64,000 nt of DNA from Hymenobacter artigasi (GTDB lineage: Bacteria; Bacteroidota; Bacteroidia; Cytophagales; Hymenobacteraceae), in the NCBI RefSeq assembly GCF_012275535.1, contig NZ_JAAVTK010000004.1, forward strand, positions 62,001 to 126,000, given 5' to 3'. Positions 1 to 10,334 of the stretch are shown here, one piece after another. Position numbers and translations under genes: made by a program. Each line of letters begins with the position of its first letter. Position 1 is the stretch's first letter. A model generated the notes under the pieces. It was not told where the DNA came from and ran no database searches. It saw nothing but the letters and a program-made list of their open reading frames with translations.

Positions 1-935
1 TCATCAATTCCTCGCTGGCCTACACCGAGCAGCGCTATTTCCCCGAGCAGATGGACGGGCACCGTAGCCTCATTGCCCGCGCCGCCAACCTGGCCGCCCG
101 CAAGGGGGTGCTGGTGGTGAGCGCCGCCGGCAACGACGGCGACGACGACTGGGTCCGCATCGGCACGCCCGCCGATGCCGACTCGGCGCTGGCCATTGGC
201 GGCCTCGACCCCGAAACCGGCCTGCACGTCGCTTTCAGCTCCTACGGCCCCACCGCCGACCGCCGTCCGAAGCCCAACCTGGCGGCGTTCGGCATTGTGC
301 TCACCACCACGCCGGGCGGCGGCTACGAGCGGCTGGAGGGCACATCCTTTGCCTCGCCGCTGGTGGCGGGCTTCGCGGCCTGCCTGTGGCAGCAGCACCG
401 GGAGCTCACGGCCATGCAGGTGTTTCGGGGGCTCGAAAAATCGGCGGAGCTGTACCCATATTTCGACTATGCCCACGGCTACGGGCGGCCCCGCTTCGCG
501 CACTTTGCGCTTTCGGTGCCGGCGGTTGCGGCCGGGCCCACGTTCGATTTTGTGCCCCATGACAGCCTGATTGCCGTCGTTATTCGTCCCGAAGCCGCCC
601 TGCGGCCCGCCGAAATCCTTCCGCTCATGGCCGACCAGAGCGAGCCCATGCTCCCCGCTGCCCTGCCCGCCCCGGAAGCGAAAAGCCCCGCCGACAACGT
701 CCCGCACGTAGGCCGCGAGCAGCCCGTGGGCCCCAGCCCCGCGCCGCTGCCCGAGCCCAGCTACCCGGCCTACCTCTACTGGAACCTGGCGGACCGGCGC
801 GGCGTGCTGCGTCGCTACGAAACCCGCGCCGTGACGCAGCGGCTGGTGGTGCAGGTGCCGCGCCGCCTCCTGGGCGGGGGCAACGTGCTACGCGTTTATT
901 TCAAAGGCTACACGGCCACATTTTCAGAGGAATGA
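1..935 (+). CDS. S8 (subtilisin-like) serine peptidase, 5' end outside window
   Basis: The reading frame is open from base 3 (I-N-S-S-L-A-Y), so the true start and the catalytic Asp and His lie upstream; the ATG at 51 is internal. Visible subtilase landmarks are the oxyanion-hole block SAAGNDG (about 117-140) and the nucleophile block GTSFASPLVAGF, whose Ser codon is at 345-347. After the catalytic domain come a Pro/Ala-rich linker (about 600-760) and a 55-residue tail. The tail does not look like a type IX sorting domain, so the export route is unclear. The family hydrolyses peptide bonds, usually outside the cytoplasm. The stop overlaps the next start (ATGA), which suggests coupled translation. 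Confidence 0.88.
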   Translation, partial: INSSLAYTEQRYFPEQMDGHRSLIARAANLAARKGVLVVSAAGNDGDDDWVRIGTPADADSALAIGGLDPETGLHVAFSSYGPTADRRPKPNLAAFGIVLTTTPGGGYERLEGTSFASPLVAGFAACLWQQHRELTAMQVFRGLEKSAELYPYFDYAHGYGRPRFAHFALSVPAVAAGPTFDFVPHDSLIAVVIRPEAALRPAEILPLMADQSEPMLPAALPAPEAKSPADNVPHVGREQPVGPSPAPLPEPSYPAYLYWNLADRRGVLRRYETRAVTQRLVVQVPRRLLGGGNVLRVYFKGYTATFSEE

Positions 936-1684
936 AACCTGCAGAACTGAACAGGCAATGGAGGCCGGCCGGTGCCAGGTGCCGGGGGCTGCTGCTGCTG
1001 GGCCTGCTGGCCGGGGCCCTGCCCGCTGCCCGTGCCCAGCAGGTGCTGGTGCAGGCCAACGTGGCCGATGACACCGTGAAAACGACTTTCGGCCCCAATC
1101 GGCGCTATTTCGGACACGCTTATTTTGGCTATGGGCTGCTGGCCGGCCCGGCGGGTACCGGCGCGGCCGTGCGCTACGGGCTGGGCTCGGCGGAGCTGCG
1201 CGCCGGGGGGCGGCTCAAGGTTCGCCTCAGCCAGGCGCTGGCGTTCAATGCCGACTTGGGCTATGCCTACCAGCGCTACAACCTGGCCCAAAACGGCCAG
1301 AAACTCGTGCCGGCTTTTACCCAGCATCGCAGCGAAAGCCTTGCCCTGCACCAGCTGTATTCCGAGCTCAGCCTGCGGCTGAACTACGGCCGTCGGGGCA
1401 ACGCCGTGGGTCGCTACGTCGACCTGCTGGCCGGTGGCGGCTGGGTGGCCGCCACCTCCCACACCACCGAAGACGACCCCGCGCCGGGCATCGCCTCCGT
1501 CGAAACCACCGAGCGGGGCCTGCCTTATTTGCGCCGCTGGTCAGGGTTGGTTGGGGCGCGCGTGGGCGTCGACCGCTATGCCCTCACGGCCCGCTACCGG
1601 CTCTCGCCGGTGTTTGCGTCCGGCTACGGGGCCTTGCCCGAGCTGCCCCGCTGGATGCTGGGGGTTGAAGTAGGCTTGTTCTGA
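932..1684 (+). CDS. putative outer-membrane beta-barrel protein
   Basis: 250 residues. The N-terminus has basic residues, then a hydrophobic run (LLLLGLLAGALPAARAQ) that reads as a signal peptide cut after ARA-Q. The rest alternates polar and hydrophobic residues with many Tyr, Gly and Arg (for example RYFGHAYFGYGLL and SALAFNADLGYAYQRYN-like strands) and ends in Phe (VGLF), as outer-membrane barrels do. The start overlaps the stop of the subtilase gene by four bases, so the two are probably one operon. No specific porin family is recognised; substrate and role are unknown. Confidence 0.62.
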   Translation: MKPAELNRQWRPAGARCRGLLLLGLLAGALPAARAQQVLVQANVADDTVKTTFGPNRRYFGHAYFGYGLLAGPAGTGAAVRYGLGSAELRAGGRLKVRLSQALAFNADLGYAYQRYNLAQNGQKLVPAFTQHRSESLALHQLYSELSLRLNYGRRGNAVGRYVDLLAGGGWVAATSHTTEDDPAPGIASVETTERGLPYLRRWSGLVGARVGVDRYALTARYRLSPVFASGYGALPELPRWMLGVEVGLF

Positions 1685-1797
1685 GTGGGCCAGTGGGCCG
1701 GGTTCAAACCCATTGTTGGGCTTTTGCCGTAAAATCCCCGGGCTGGCTCCCCTGGGCCGGCAGGTTTTTTATATAGTATCGGCCTCATTACTCTCCT

Positions 1798-1805
1798 TAC
1801 CTTCG
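1798..1805 (+). promoter_or_regulatory. TACCTTCG promoter-like octamer
   Basis: TACCTTCG differs from the Bacteroidota -7 element TAnnTTTG at one position and lies 36 bases before the lipoprotein start. The 13-mer beginning here is also found, on the minus strand, upstream of icmF. No TTG is seen at a -33 position. Confidence 0.35.
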
Positions 1806-1841
1806 TGCACTGAGCCTTCCTTTGGCCTCGCTTTATCTTTT

Positions 1842-2462
1842 ATGAAAACTAAATACTTTCGACTTTCTGCCCAAGTTCTGCTGGCCGCCGGGCTCACGCT
1901 GCAACTGGCCTCCTGCGTAAGCACCGAGCGCGAAGTAAGCAGCTCCTCCACCGACCCGCGCTCCACGTATACGCCGCCGCCCGCCGGCAGCCGTGTGCGC
2001 GTGAGCGGCAAAACGGTGCTCAATACTGTGAGTGCCACCCACTCGTTTTCGGACCCGGCCACCCGGGATAATTTCATTTTGCAGCTGCGCGGCCCCCGCG
2101 TGCTCACGGCCCAGGCCCACCTCATCGTGACCAGCAGCACCGGCGATACCCTGCGCCACGAAGTGCTGCCCGCCCGCGCTCTGCTCAGCCACACCGACAT
2201 AGCCGACCCGCAGTCGGCGAGCGTGCGCGAACAGGAAATCGCCATTTTGCAGGGCATGAATAACTTCTTTGCCGATACCCATTTCATGCAGCCGGCCATT
2301 CCGCCCGGTACCGAGCAGCCCGCCGAGGTAGACGCCAAAACCTGGTCGGCCCTGCGCGAAGACCCCACCACCGTGGGCTTTGACTATCCCGGCGCGGGCG
2401 GGTCCGAGCGCCGCATGGCCTATGCCCGCAAGCTGCGCAAGGCCGTAGTCATCAGCCAGTAG
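1842..2462 (+). CDS. hypothetical lipoprotein
   Basis: 206 residues from the ATG at 1842. A longer frame opens at 1713, but only the 1842 start gives a proper lipoprotein signal: MKTKYF, a hydrophobic stretch and the lipobox LQLASC with Cys near residue 24. The mature part starts with a Ser/Thr-rich linker, then a beta-rich region of unknown fold (about residues 45-130) and an acidic C-terminal part. No family recognised. It probably sits on the periplasmic face of the outer membrane. It stands alone, with a promoter-like octamer 36 bases upstream. Confidence 0.7.
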   Translation: MKTKYFRLSAQVLLAAGLTLQLASCVSTEREVSSSSTDPRSTYTPPPAGSRVRVSGKTVLNTVSATHSFSDPATRDNFILQLRGPRVLTAQAHLIVTSSTGDTLRHEVLPARALLSHTDIADPQSASVREQEIAILQGMNNFFADTHFMQPAIPPGTEQPAEVDAKTWSALREDPTTVGFDYPGAGGSERRMAYARKLRKAVVISQ

Positions 2463-2553
2463 CCCGTATCTGGTTAATGTTCAACCTTAAGTTGATGGCC
2501 AGGCCAATTAGCCCGGTCGCCATACATTCGATTCCACTTCCTGTTTTTGAATC

Positions 2554-3165
2554 ATGAAATTCCTGCTCTCTTTCGCTGGCGTATTGGTCGCCATTCTGCT
2601 CCTGTTGAAATTTGTTCCTTCGGCCCCCATCAACCCCGTGCTGCCGTTGCCCCAGGGCCAGCAGGAAGTGAACGGCCACGATTCTGAAGTGCCCAAAGGC
2701 GCGGGTGCCAATGCCGACGGCGAGGAAGAAGATGGCGAGACGCCCGGCAACACCAGCATTGCCCCGGCCGCCCCCGGCCAGAACTACGGTTCGGTCATCA
2801 CGCCCGCCGGTGCCTTGCCCATGAGCGCCCTGGCCACCGCCCTGGGCAGCCGCGATTCGGCCCAGGTGAAACTGGTGGGCAAAGCCACCGCCGTGTGCCA
2901 GGCCAAAGGCTGCTGGATGACCCTGCCCACCGCCGACGGCCAGGACATGCGCGTAAGCTTCCGCGATTACGCCTTTTTCGTGCCCAAAGACCTCAGCGGC
3001 CATACCGTAGTAGTGAGCGGCTGGGCGCACCGTCAGACCGTGAGCGTGGCCGAGCAGCAGCATTACCTGCGCGACGCCGGCAAGCCCGAGCCAGAAATTG
3101 CCGCTATCACCCAGCCCCGGCAGGAGCTGAATTTTCTGGCCGATGGCGTGCTGGTGCAGAACTAA
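2554..3165 (+). CDS. DUF4920 domain-containing membrane-anchored protein
   Basis: 203 residues. A hydrophobic N-terminus (residues 3-19, FLLSFAGVLVAILLLLKFV) acts as signal or anchor. An acidic, Pro/Gly-rich linker follows to about residue 75, then a compact domain holding the Cys pair CQAKGCWM and the segment VVSGWAHRQTVSVAEQQHYL. These match the DUF4920 family of Bacteroidota, a small beta domain of unknown function. The two close cysteines could bind metal or form a disulfide; that is inference. It is monocistronic and followed by a 36-bp inverted repeat. Confidence 0.72.
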   Translation: MKFLLSFAGVLVAILLLLKFVPSAPINPVLPLPQGQQEVNGHDSEVPKGAGANADGEEEDGETPGNTSIAPAAPGQNYGSVITPAGALPMSALATALGSRDSAQVKLVGKATAVCQAKGCWMTLPTADGQDMRVSFRDYAFFVPKDLSGHTVVVSGWAHRQTVSVAEQQHYLRDAGKPEPEIAAITQPRQELNFLADGVLVQN

Positions 3166-3195
3166 CATCACTCGCCAGCAACCGGAATACATACC

Positions 3196-5436
<2,241 letters not shown>

Positions 5437-5572
5437 GTGTGCCGCTGGAATATTCCGATAATGGAGGAAAAGGCGAGAAACGTTGAAGATTTATTAAGTT
5501 CTGCGCAAATAGTTCGGCTAAGTTTTTGTCTATGGACTGAAATCCCGACCTTTGACCTCCATTTTCCCATCC

Positions 5573-6094
5573 ATGCGCGCATTCCTCCTTTTTGCATTTC
5601 TGATTGGCCAGGCCCTATGGGCCCCTGCGTTGCAGGCGCAGTGCATCGCCCTGGCCGACCTGCTGGCCATCGGGGCCGAGCCCACCGCCCTCGCAACCCC
5701 CAAAGTGGTGACGGACCACCTCACCTTTGAGTGGACGTATATGGGCCCCACGGCCACCGTGCGCGAGGCCGCCTGGACGTATGTGCCCGCCGGCAGCACC
5801 ACGCCCACGGCCCGCCTGCAGCTGCGCGCCCAGCGCCCCGGCCAGGACGTAGTACTGAAAACCACCCAGGCCAGCTGCGTGCGCGACCTGGGCCGTGAAC
5901 TTAAAAGCCGCAAGCTCACGGCTCAGCCCGTGACCTGCCCCAGCTGCGAAGCCGTGCGCTACCAGGGGCCAGACTTTGAGGCCACCATTTACAGTCAGAT
6001 GAAGGGCGAGTTTCCCTTCGTGGTGGTGGTGCACCAGGTGCCGCCGGGCATGCCGCCCGCCGCCAGCGGTACTGGCGGCGTGAAAGCCCCGTAA
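5573..6094 (+). CDS. hypothetical secreted protein
   Basis: 173 residues from the ATG at 5573, chosen over 5552 because it starts directly at the signal peptide (MRAFLLFAFLIGQALWAP, then LQAQC). The mature protein has four or more cysteines, including CPSC near residue 130, and beta-type sequence. No family is recognised. It is followed by a strong terminator and stands alone between ligA and a convergent gene. Confidence 0.6.
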   Translation: MRAFLLFAFLIGQALWAPALQAQCIALADLLAIGAEPTALATPKVVTDHLTFEWTYMGPTATVREAAWTYVPAGSTTPTARLQLRAQRPGQDVVLKTTQASCVRDLGRELKSRKLTAQPVTCPSCEAVRYQGPDFEATIYSQMKGEFPFVVVVHQVPPGMPPAASGTGGVKAP

Positions 6095-6122
6095 TATTCC
6101 CCCCCCCCAATTGCTACCAAAC

Positions 6123-6158
6123 AAAAAGTCCCCGCTGCAATTGCAGTGGGGACTTTTT
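6123..6158. terminator. bidirectional Rho-independent terminator
   Basis: AAAAGTCCCCGCTGCAA pairs with TTGCAGTGGGGACTTTT (one G-T pair), flanked by A and T runs. It serves the convergent genes ending at 6094 (+) and 6177 (-). Confidence 0.85.
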
Positions 6159-6176
6159 TGCTTGGCAGCAATCGGA

Positions 6177-7100
6177 TTAAAACGACTGCACGATGTTGTT
6201 GCGCAGCGTTTTGGGAGTCCAGTAGCCGCTGGCGATGATGCGGCGGATGGTGAAGAGCGGGTCCTGCTGGTCGCGCTTTTCGGCCAGCGAGAAGGCAGCC
6301 ACGAAGCCGCGCTTTTTCAGCTCGGGGAAGGCCTGGGTGTTCCAGAGGCCGAAGGGGTAGGCGAAGTAGGTGATTTTCTTGCCTGTGATTTCTTCCAGCG
6401 TCTTGGTGGGCTTGTCGATTTGGGTTTCCCAGTCCTTGCCCTGGTATTTCTTCACGTTGTGGTGGTCCCAGGTGTGCGAGCCGATGACGTTGCCTTCGTC
6501 GGAGAGCTGCTTCACCATGGCCTTGGTCATGTAGTGGGGGCGGCCCAGGCTCACGGTCATCACGAAGTACATGGCCTTGTAGCCGTACTGCTCCAGCGTG
6601 GGCCGGGCAATGGTGAACTGGTCGAGGTCGGTGTCATCGAAGGTGAGCATCACGGGCTTGCTCGGCAGCTTGGCTCCGGTGGTCATGTAGGCGTAGAGCT
6701 GGTCGGGCGAGATGGTGTGGTAGCCCGAGTCGGCCAGCATCTTGATATGGGCCTTGAACGTGGCAATGGGCGTGATGTAGTCCTTGGCACCTTTCGAGTC
6801 GCGGGCCGTCCAGTCGCGAATCTGGTGGTAGCACAGAATGGGCACCTGCGGGCGGGCCAGAATGGCGGCCGCGTCGCCGGTTTTGCTGGCCGGAATGCTG
6901 CCGGGGGCCGGGGCGGGCGTGGCATTGGCCTCGTCGGTGGCGGTGGCCCGAGTGCCAGACGTTTCGGCGGCGGCGGCATCGGTGGGGGCAGCCTCTACGG
7001 TGACGCTGCTGTTGGCCGTTTCACCGGTGGTGGCGGTTTTAGTGTCGCAGGCGGCCATGGCAAGGGCACCCAGCAGGAGGGAAGCAGAGGAAAATTTCAT
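6177..7100 (-). CDS. polysaccharide deacetylase family lipoprotein (NodB/CE4)
   Basis: 307 residues from the ATG at 7100. The start is placed there because it opens a lipoprotein signal (MKFSSASLLLGALAMAAC); the longer frame to 7166 does not. A Thr/Ala-rich linker (residues 20-85) precedes the NodB homology domain. Seen are VPILCYHQI, the metal-binding Asp motif VMLTFDDTD, the His motif SHTWDHHN, and YPFGLWN. CE4 enzymes remove N- or O-acetyl groups from chitin-like polymers, peptidoglycan or exopolysaccharide; the substrate here cannot be told. It is divergent from dapA. Confidence 0.85.
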   Translation of the reverse strand: MKFSSASLLLGALAMAACDTKTATTGETANSSVTVEAAPTDAAAAETSGTRATATDEANATPAPAPGSIPASKTGDAAAILARPQVPILCYHQIRDWTARDSKGAKDYITPIATFKAHIKMLADSGYHTISPDQLYAYMTTGAKLPSKPVMLTFDDTDLDQFTIARPTLEQYGYKAMYFVMTVSLGRPHYMTKAMVKQLSDEGNVIGSHTWDHHNVKKYQGKDWETQIDKPTKTLEEITGKKITYFAYPFGLWNTQAFPELKKRGFVAAFSLAEKRDQQDPLFTIRRIIASGYWTPKTLRNNIVQSF

Positions 7101-7194
7101 TGAAACACGCGCGAAGCCGGGCTTCGCAACCGGGGGAATGGGTGATGAATAAGGACGAGCGAACAAAAGACCCGCGCAAAGCGGACCTATCTGC

Positions 7195-7202
7195 TACTTT
7201 TG
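7195..7202 (+). promoter_or_regulatory. promoter -7 element for dapA
   Basis: TACTTTTG is an exact TAnnTTTG match 32 bases before the dapA ATG. No clear TTG is seen at -33. Confidence 0.5.
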
Positions 7203-7234
7203 CAGCCCACAAAACTAACGCTCAAACTCCCGGC

Positions 7235-8119
7235 ATGAACAAATCCGTTTCCCTTCTGCCCGCGTTTCATGGTACGGGCGTGGCCCTAGTCACCCCATTC
7301 ACCCCGGAACAGGCCGTAGATTACGATGGCTGGCGCCGCCTGCTTGATTTCTGCATTGATGGCGGGGTCGATTACCTCGTGGTGAACGGCACCACCGGCG
7401 AGTCGCCCACCACCACGGCCGACGAGAAAACCGAGCTGCTGTGCGTGGCCAAGGAGCACGTGGCCGGCCGCGTGCCGCTCGTCTACGGCATTGGCAGCAA
7501 CGACACGGCCGCCGCCGAAGAATCCCTGCGCACCACCGACCTCAGCGGCGTGGCCGCCATCCTGTCGGCCAGCCCCGCCTACAACAAGCCCAGCCAGGCC
7601 GGCATCATTGCCCACTACACCCGCCTGGCCGACGCCAGCCCGCTGCCCATTATCCTCTACAACGTGCCCGGCCGCACGGCTTCCAACCTCACCGCCGAAA
7701 CCACGCTGCGCCTGGCCCAGCACCCCAACATCATCGGCATCAAGGAAGCCAGCGGCTTTATGGAGCAGTGCCTGGTCATCGCGGCCAACAAGCCGAAGGA
7801 TTTCCTGCTGATTTCGGGCGATGACATGCTCACGCCCGCCATCATTGCCTGCGGCGGCGAAGGCATCATTTCGGTAATGGCCAATGCCTACCCCAAGCGC
7901 TTTGCCGAGCTCACCCGCGCCGCGCTGGCCGGCGATTTTGCTGCCGCCCGCGAAGGCCTGTTTCACCTGCTGCCCCTCAACCCGATGATGTATGAGGAAA
8001 GCAACCCCGTGGGCGTGAAAGCCGTGCTCGAAGCCCTGGGCGTGTGCGGCGCGGCCGTGCGCCTGCCGCTGCTCGAAGCCACCGAGGGCCTGAAAGACCG
8101 GATTCGGAAGGCGCTGTAG
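7235..8119 (+). CDS. dapA: 4-hydroxy-tetrahydrodipicolinate synthase DapA
   Basis: 294 residues from the ATG at 7235, where similarity to the family begins (GTGVALVTPFT); the frame extends upstream to 7100 without family sequence. The enzyme condenses pyruvate with aspartate semialdehyde, the first step committed to diaminopimelate and lysine. Visible are the GTTGESPTT loop, the LYNVPGRT motif with the catalytic Tyr, and the Schiff-base Lys in IGIKEASG. It is cytoplasmic, a TIM barrel, normally a tetramer. dapD of the same pathway lies at the far end of the window, not linked. Confidence 0.96.
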   Translation: MNKSVSLLPAFHGTGVALVTPFTPEQAVDYDGWRRLLDFCIDGGVDYLVVNGTTGESPTTTADEKTELLCVAKEHVAGRVPLVYGIGSNDTAAAEESLRTTDLSGVAAILSASPAYNKPSQAGIIAHYTRLADASPLPIILYNVPGRTASNLTAETTLRLAQHPNIIGIKEASGFMEQCLVIAANKPKDFLLISGDDMLTPAIIACGGEGIISVMANAYPKRFAELTRAALAGDFAAAREGLFHLLPLNPMMYEESNPVGVKAVLEALGVCGAAVRLPLLEATEGLKDRIRKAL

Positions 8120-8143
8120 GGCACCCCGGCAAAGCCGAAAGCG

Positions 8144-9400
8144 CTAGGCTGCCAGCTCCTGGGTGGCCTGGCGCTCGCCGGCCACTATCAGGAAGCCGTA
8201 GCCGAACACGAACAGGTTCAGGCCCAGCTGCAGGTCCAGCGGCGCATCCACCAGCATGCTCGTAGCCTGCATCAACAGGAAAAGCCCGATGGCCGGCTGC
8301 CGCCGCGCCCAGGGCCGGGTAAGCGGCCAGAACATTACCGCCAGCAGCAGGGCCAGGCCCAGCACGCCGCCGCCCACCATGGCCTGCAGGAACTGGTTGT
8401 GCACCTCAATACGGTTTTCGGGCCGCAGGCCGAAGCCCTGCCAGTCGTATTGGTACATCATGGCGGCGTGGGCATCGGCCGGAGCGACGCCCACCAGCCA
8501 GTGCTGCACGATAACCTGCCGGGCGGTTTCGAGAGCGACCAGGCGCCGCGACAGGGAAGTTTCGTTGATATCATGCTCATTCGTGAGCTGCCCCACGTCC
8601 CAGAAGGACGAATCTACCCGTTTGCGCACCGAATCGAGCCCTCGGTAGGCCGCCCACGGGCCCACTAGCAGCAGCACGAGCAGCGCCAGGCCCAGCACCA
8701 GATTGCGGCGCATGAGCAGGCGCACCACCACCGCCAGCAGGGCCGCGTAAAATACCAGTAGCCCGGTGCGGTAGGCCAGTATGTGCAGCGTGAGCGCCGC
8801 CACGGCCGCCGCCCCCAGCAGGGCCGCCCGCAGCCACGGGCGCGCCAGCTCGTGCCGCCGCAGCAGCATGCCCCAGAAGGCCCCCAGGGCCAGCATCACC
8901 CCAAAAGTGATGTGAAAAATGTGGGTGGCTACCGGCATGTTCCGCCCCAAAAGGATGTCCTCATTGGCCGCCGTGTAGTCTTGCCAATATTGCACCAGGG
9001 TAGTCAGTCCCACGGCGGCCACGCTCAGCACAAACCCGCTGCCCACCGCCAGGCGCTGCCCCCGCGTGAGGGGCACGGCCAGCGTGAAGGCCAGCGGCAC
9101 TGCCAGCCAGGTGAGGTCGCGGAATAATTCGTGCCGCCACACCAGCAAATCAGAGGTGTATAAGCCACTAATCAGCAGAAAAACCACTACGGCTGCCGCC
9201 CGCATTGCGGCCCCATTTCGGAAATAGCCGGGGATGGCGCGCCGCAGCTGCGGGTTGGCCAGGGCCGCTACCACGCCCACGATGGGCGCAATCGCAGTAA
9301 GTGCCCGGGAAGCTAGCAGGCCCGCAATGCCCGCCAGACAAGCCAGCAGCAGCAGATACTGCGAGAGCCGGCCGGATAAATAATGCTGCACGAATGACAT
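8144..9400 (-). CDS. O-antigen ligase family membrane protein
   Basis: 418 residues with about eleven hydrophobic segments and, before the last ones, a large soluble loop (about residues 265-345) carrying RRLVALETARQVI, GVAPADAH and EVHNQFLQ. The H-N-x-F motif after this loop and the overall layout are those of the Wzy_C/WaaL family. Members join glycan chains to lipid A core or polymerise lipid-linked repeats at the outer face of the inner membrane. Ligase and polymerase cannot be told apart by sequence. It converges with dapA (24 bases between stops); no other glycan gene is adjacent. Confidence 0.8.
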   Translation of the reverse strand: MSFVQHYLSGRLSQYLLLLACLAGIAGLLASRALTAIAPIVGVVAALANPQLRRAIPGYFRNGAAMRAAAVVVFLLISGLYTSDLLVWRHELFRDLTWLAVPLAFTLAVPLTRGQRLAVGSGFVLSVAAVGLTTLVQYWQDYTAANEDILLGRNMPVATHIFHITFGVMLALGAFWGMLLRRHELARPWLRAALLGAAAVAALTLHILAYRTGLLVFYAALLAVVVRLLMRRNLVLGLALLVLLLVGPWAAYRGLDSVRKRVDSSFWDVGQLTNEHDINETSLSRRLVALETARQVIVQHWLVGVAPADAHAAMMYQYDWQGFGLRPENRIEVHNQFLQAMVGGGVLGLALLLAVMFWPLTRPWARRQPAIGLFLLMQATSMLVDAPLDLQLGLNLFVFGYGFLIVAGERQATQELAA

Positions 9401-9427
9401 TTGGGTGGTGGAGCATAACGTAAGTAC

Positions 9428-9521
9428 GTCATGCAGAGCGCAGCGAAGCAGCTTTACGGCTTTTTTGCGTCGATTGAATTACTACTGCGGTAAAGATGCT
9501 TCGCTGCGCGCTGCATGACCG
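9428..9521. repeat. imperfect inverted repeat (REP-like hairpin, family copy B)
   Basis: The left arm (CGTCATGCAGAGCGCAGCG..., 9428-9460) and right arm (9487-9521) pair with few mismatches. The arms begin with the same TCATGC/GCATGA ends as the repeat at 3196-3288. It is intergenic, between the O-antigen-ligase-like gene and the LutA-type gene. Confidence 0.75.
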
Positions 9522-9528
9522 TTCTTTT

Positions 9529-9580
9529 GCTCACTGCTCACTGCTCACTGCTCACTGCTCACTGCTCACTGCTCACTGCT
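9529..9580. repeat. tandem 7-bp repeat (GCTCACT, 7.4 copies)
   Basis: Seven exact GCTCACT units plus GCT. The array runs into the stop codon of the minus-strand gene ending at 9579, so copy-number change would act right at its 3' end. Confidence 0.9.
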
Positions 9581-10322
9581 ACCAGCCGCTGGCCAGCACG
9601 TCGGCCACGTGCAGGCACTTCAACGGCAGCTTCTCCTTTTTAATATAAGATTCGAGGTGCATGAGGCAGCTCACGTCGGTGCTCACGATGAAATCGGCCC
9701 CGGTGTCGAGGGCGTGCTCCACTTTTTGCTGGGCCATGGCCACGGAAATAGCTTCGAACTTCACCGCAAATGTGCCGCCGAAGCCGCAGCAGGTGGTGGT
9801 TTCGGCCATTTCGAGGCGCTCCAGGCCGGCCACCGCGTCCAGCAGCTGGCGCGGCTGCGCCCGGATGTGGCACTCGCGCAGGCCCGAGCAGGAGTCGTGG
9901 TAAGTGTACTTGCCATCCAGGCGCGCGCCGGGTATGGCCGTGATTCCTAGTACATCCACCAGGAATTCGGTTAGCTCGTACACGCGGCCCTGCACGGCCT
10001 GGCAGGCGGCGCGCCCGGGTTGGCCGGCATACAAATCGTTGTAGCTGTTGCGCACCATGCCCACGCACGAGGCCGACGGACTCACGATGTAGCGCTGGGT
10101 ATCGGTAGCTGGGGCGGCAAAATCGGCCAGGAACTTATCGGCCACGGCGCGGCTCTGGTCTACGTAGCCGGCGTTGTAGGCCGGCTGACCGCAGCAGGTT
10201 TGGTTGGGGTTGTAGTTGACTTCTACGCCCACCCGTTCCAGCACGCGCACCATGTGCATGGCCGTGGCTGGGTAAAGCTGGTCGACGAAGCAGGGGATGA
10301 AAATATCGACGGTAGTCGGCAT
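9579..10322 (-). CDS. (Fe-S)-binding protein, LutA/YkgE type
   Basis: 247 residues from the ATG at 10322 (a GTG two codons upstream is possible). It carries two CCG-type cysteine-rich domains: NQTCCGQPAY near residue 45 and TTCCGFGGTF near residue 185, with CSGLREC between. These are the hallmarks of the LutA/YkgE/GlpC-like family, which holds Fe-S clusters and takes part in lactate or glycolate oxidation. LutB and LutC are not in the neighbourhood, so the partner is unknown. HMG-CoA lyase lies just upstream on the same strand (13 bases), so the two may be co-transcribed. Confidence 0.85.
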   Translation of the reverse strand: MPTTVDIFIPCFVDQLYPATAMHMVRVLERVGVEVNYNPNQTCCGQPAYNAGYVDQSRAVADKFLADFAAPATDTQRYIVSPSASCVGMVRNSYNDLYAGQPGRAACQAVQGRVYELTEFLVDVLGITAIPGARLDGKYTYHDSCSGLRECHIRAQPRQLLDAVAGLERLEMAETTTCCGFGGTFAVKFEAISVAMAQQKVEHALDTGADFIVSTDVSCLMHLESYIKKEKLPLKCLHVADVLASGW

Positions 10323-10334
10323 CAGCACAAAGTA

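Noticed and set aside
1..935. Subtilase as a type IX secretion substrate
   Set aside because: The C-terminal tail lacks the Pro-Asn-Pro-type start and the glycine-rich strand pattern of sorting domains seen at 19271 and 14692.
1700..1711. GGGTTCAAACCC, like the T-arm of a tRNA
   Set aside because: No acceptor, D-arm or anticodon arm can be built around it and no CCA end follows.
6111..7103. 330-codon plus-strand frame opposite the polysaccharide deacetylase gene
   Set aside because: NodB motifs are on the minus strand; the plus frame is Gly/Val-rich with no family.
9529..9580. Heptamer array as a CRISPR or origin iteron array
   Set aside because: Units are 7 bp with no spacers; no replication gene or DnaA boxes nearby.
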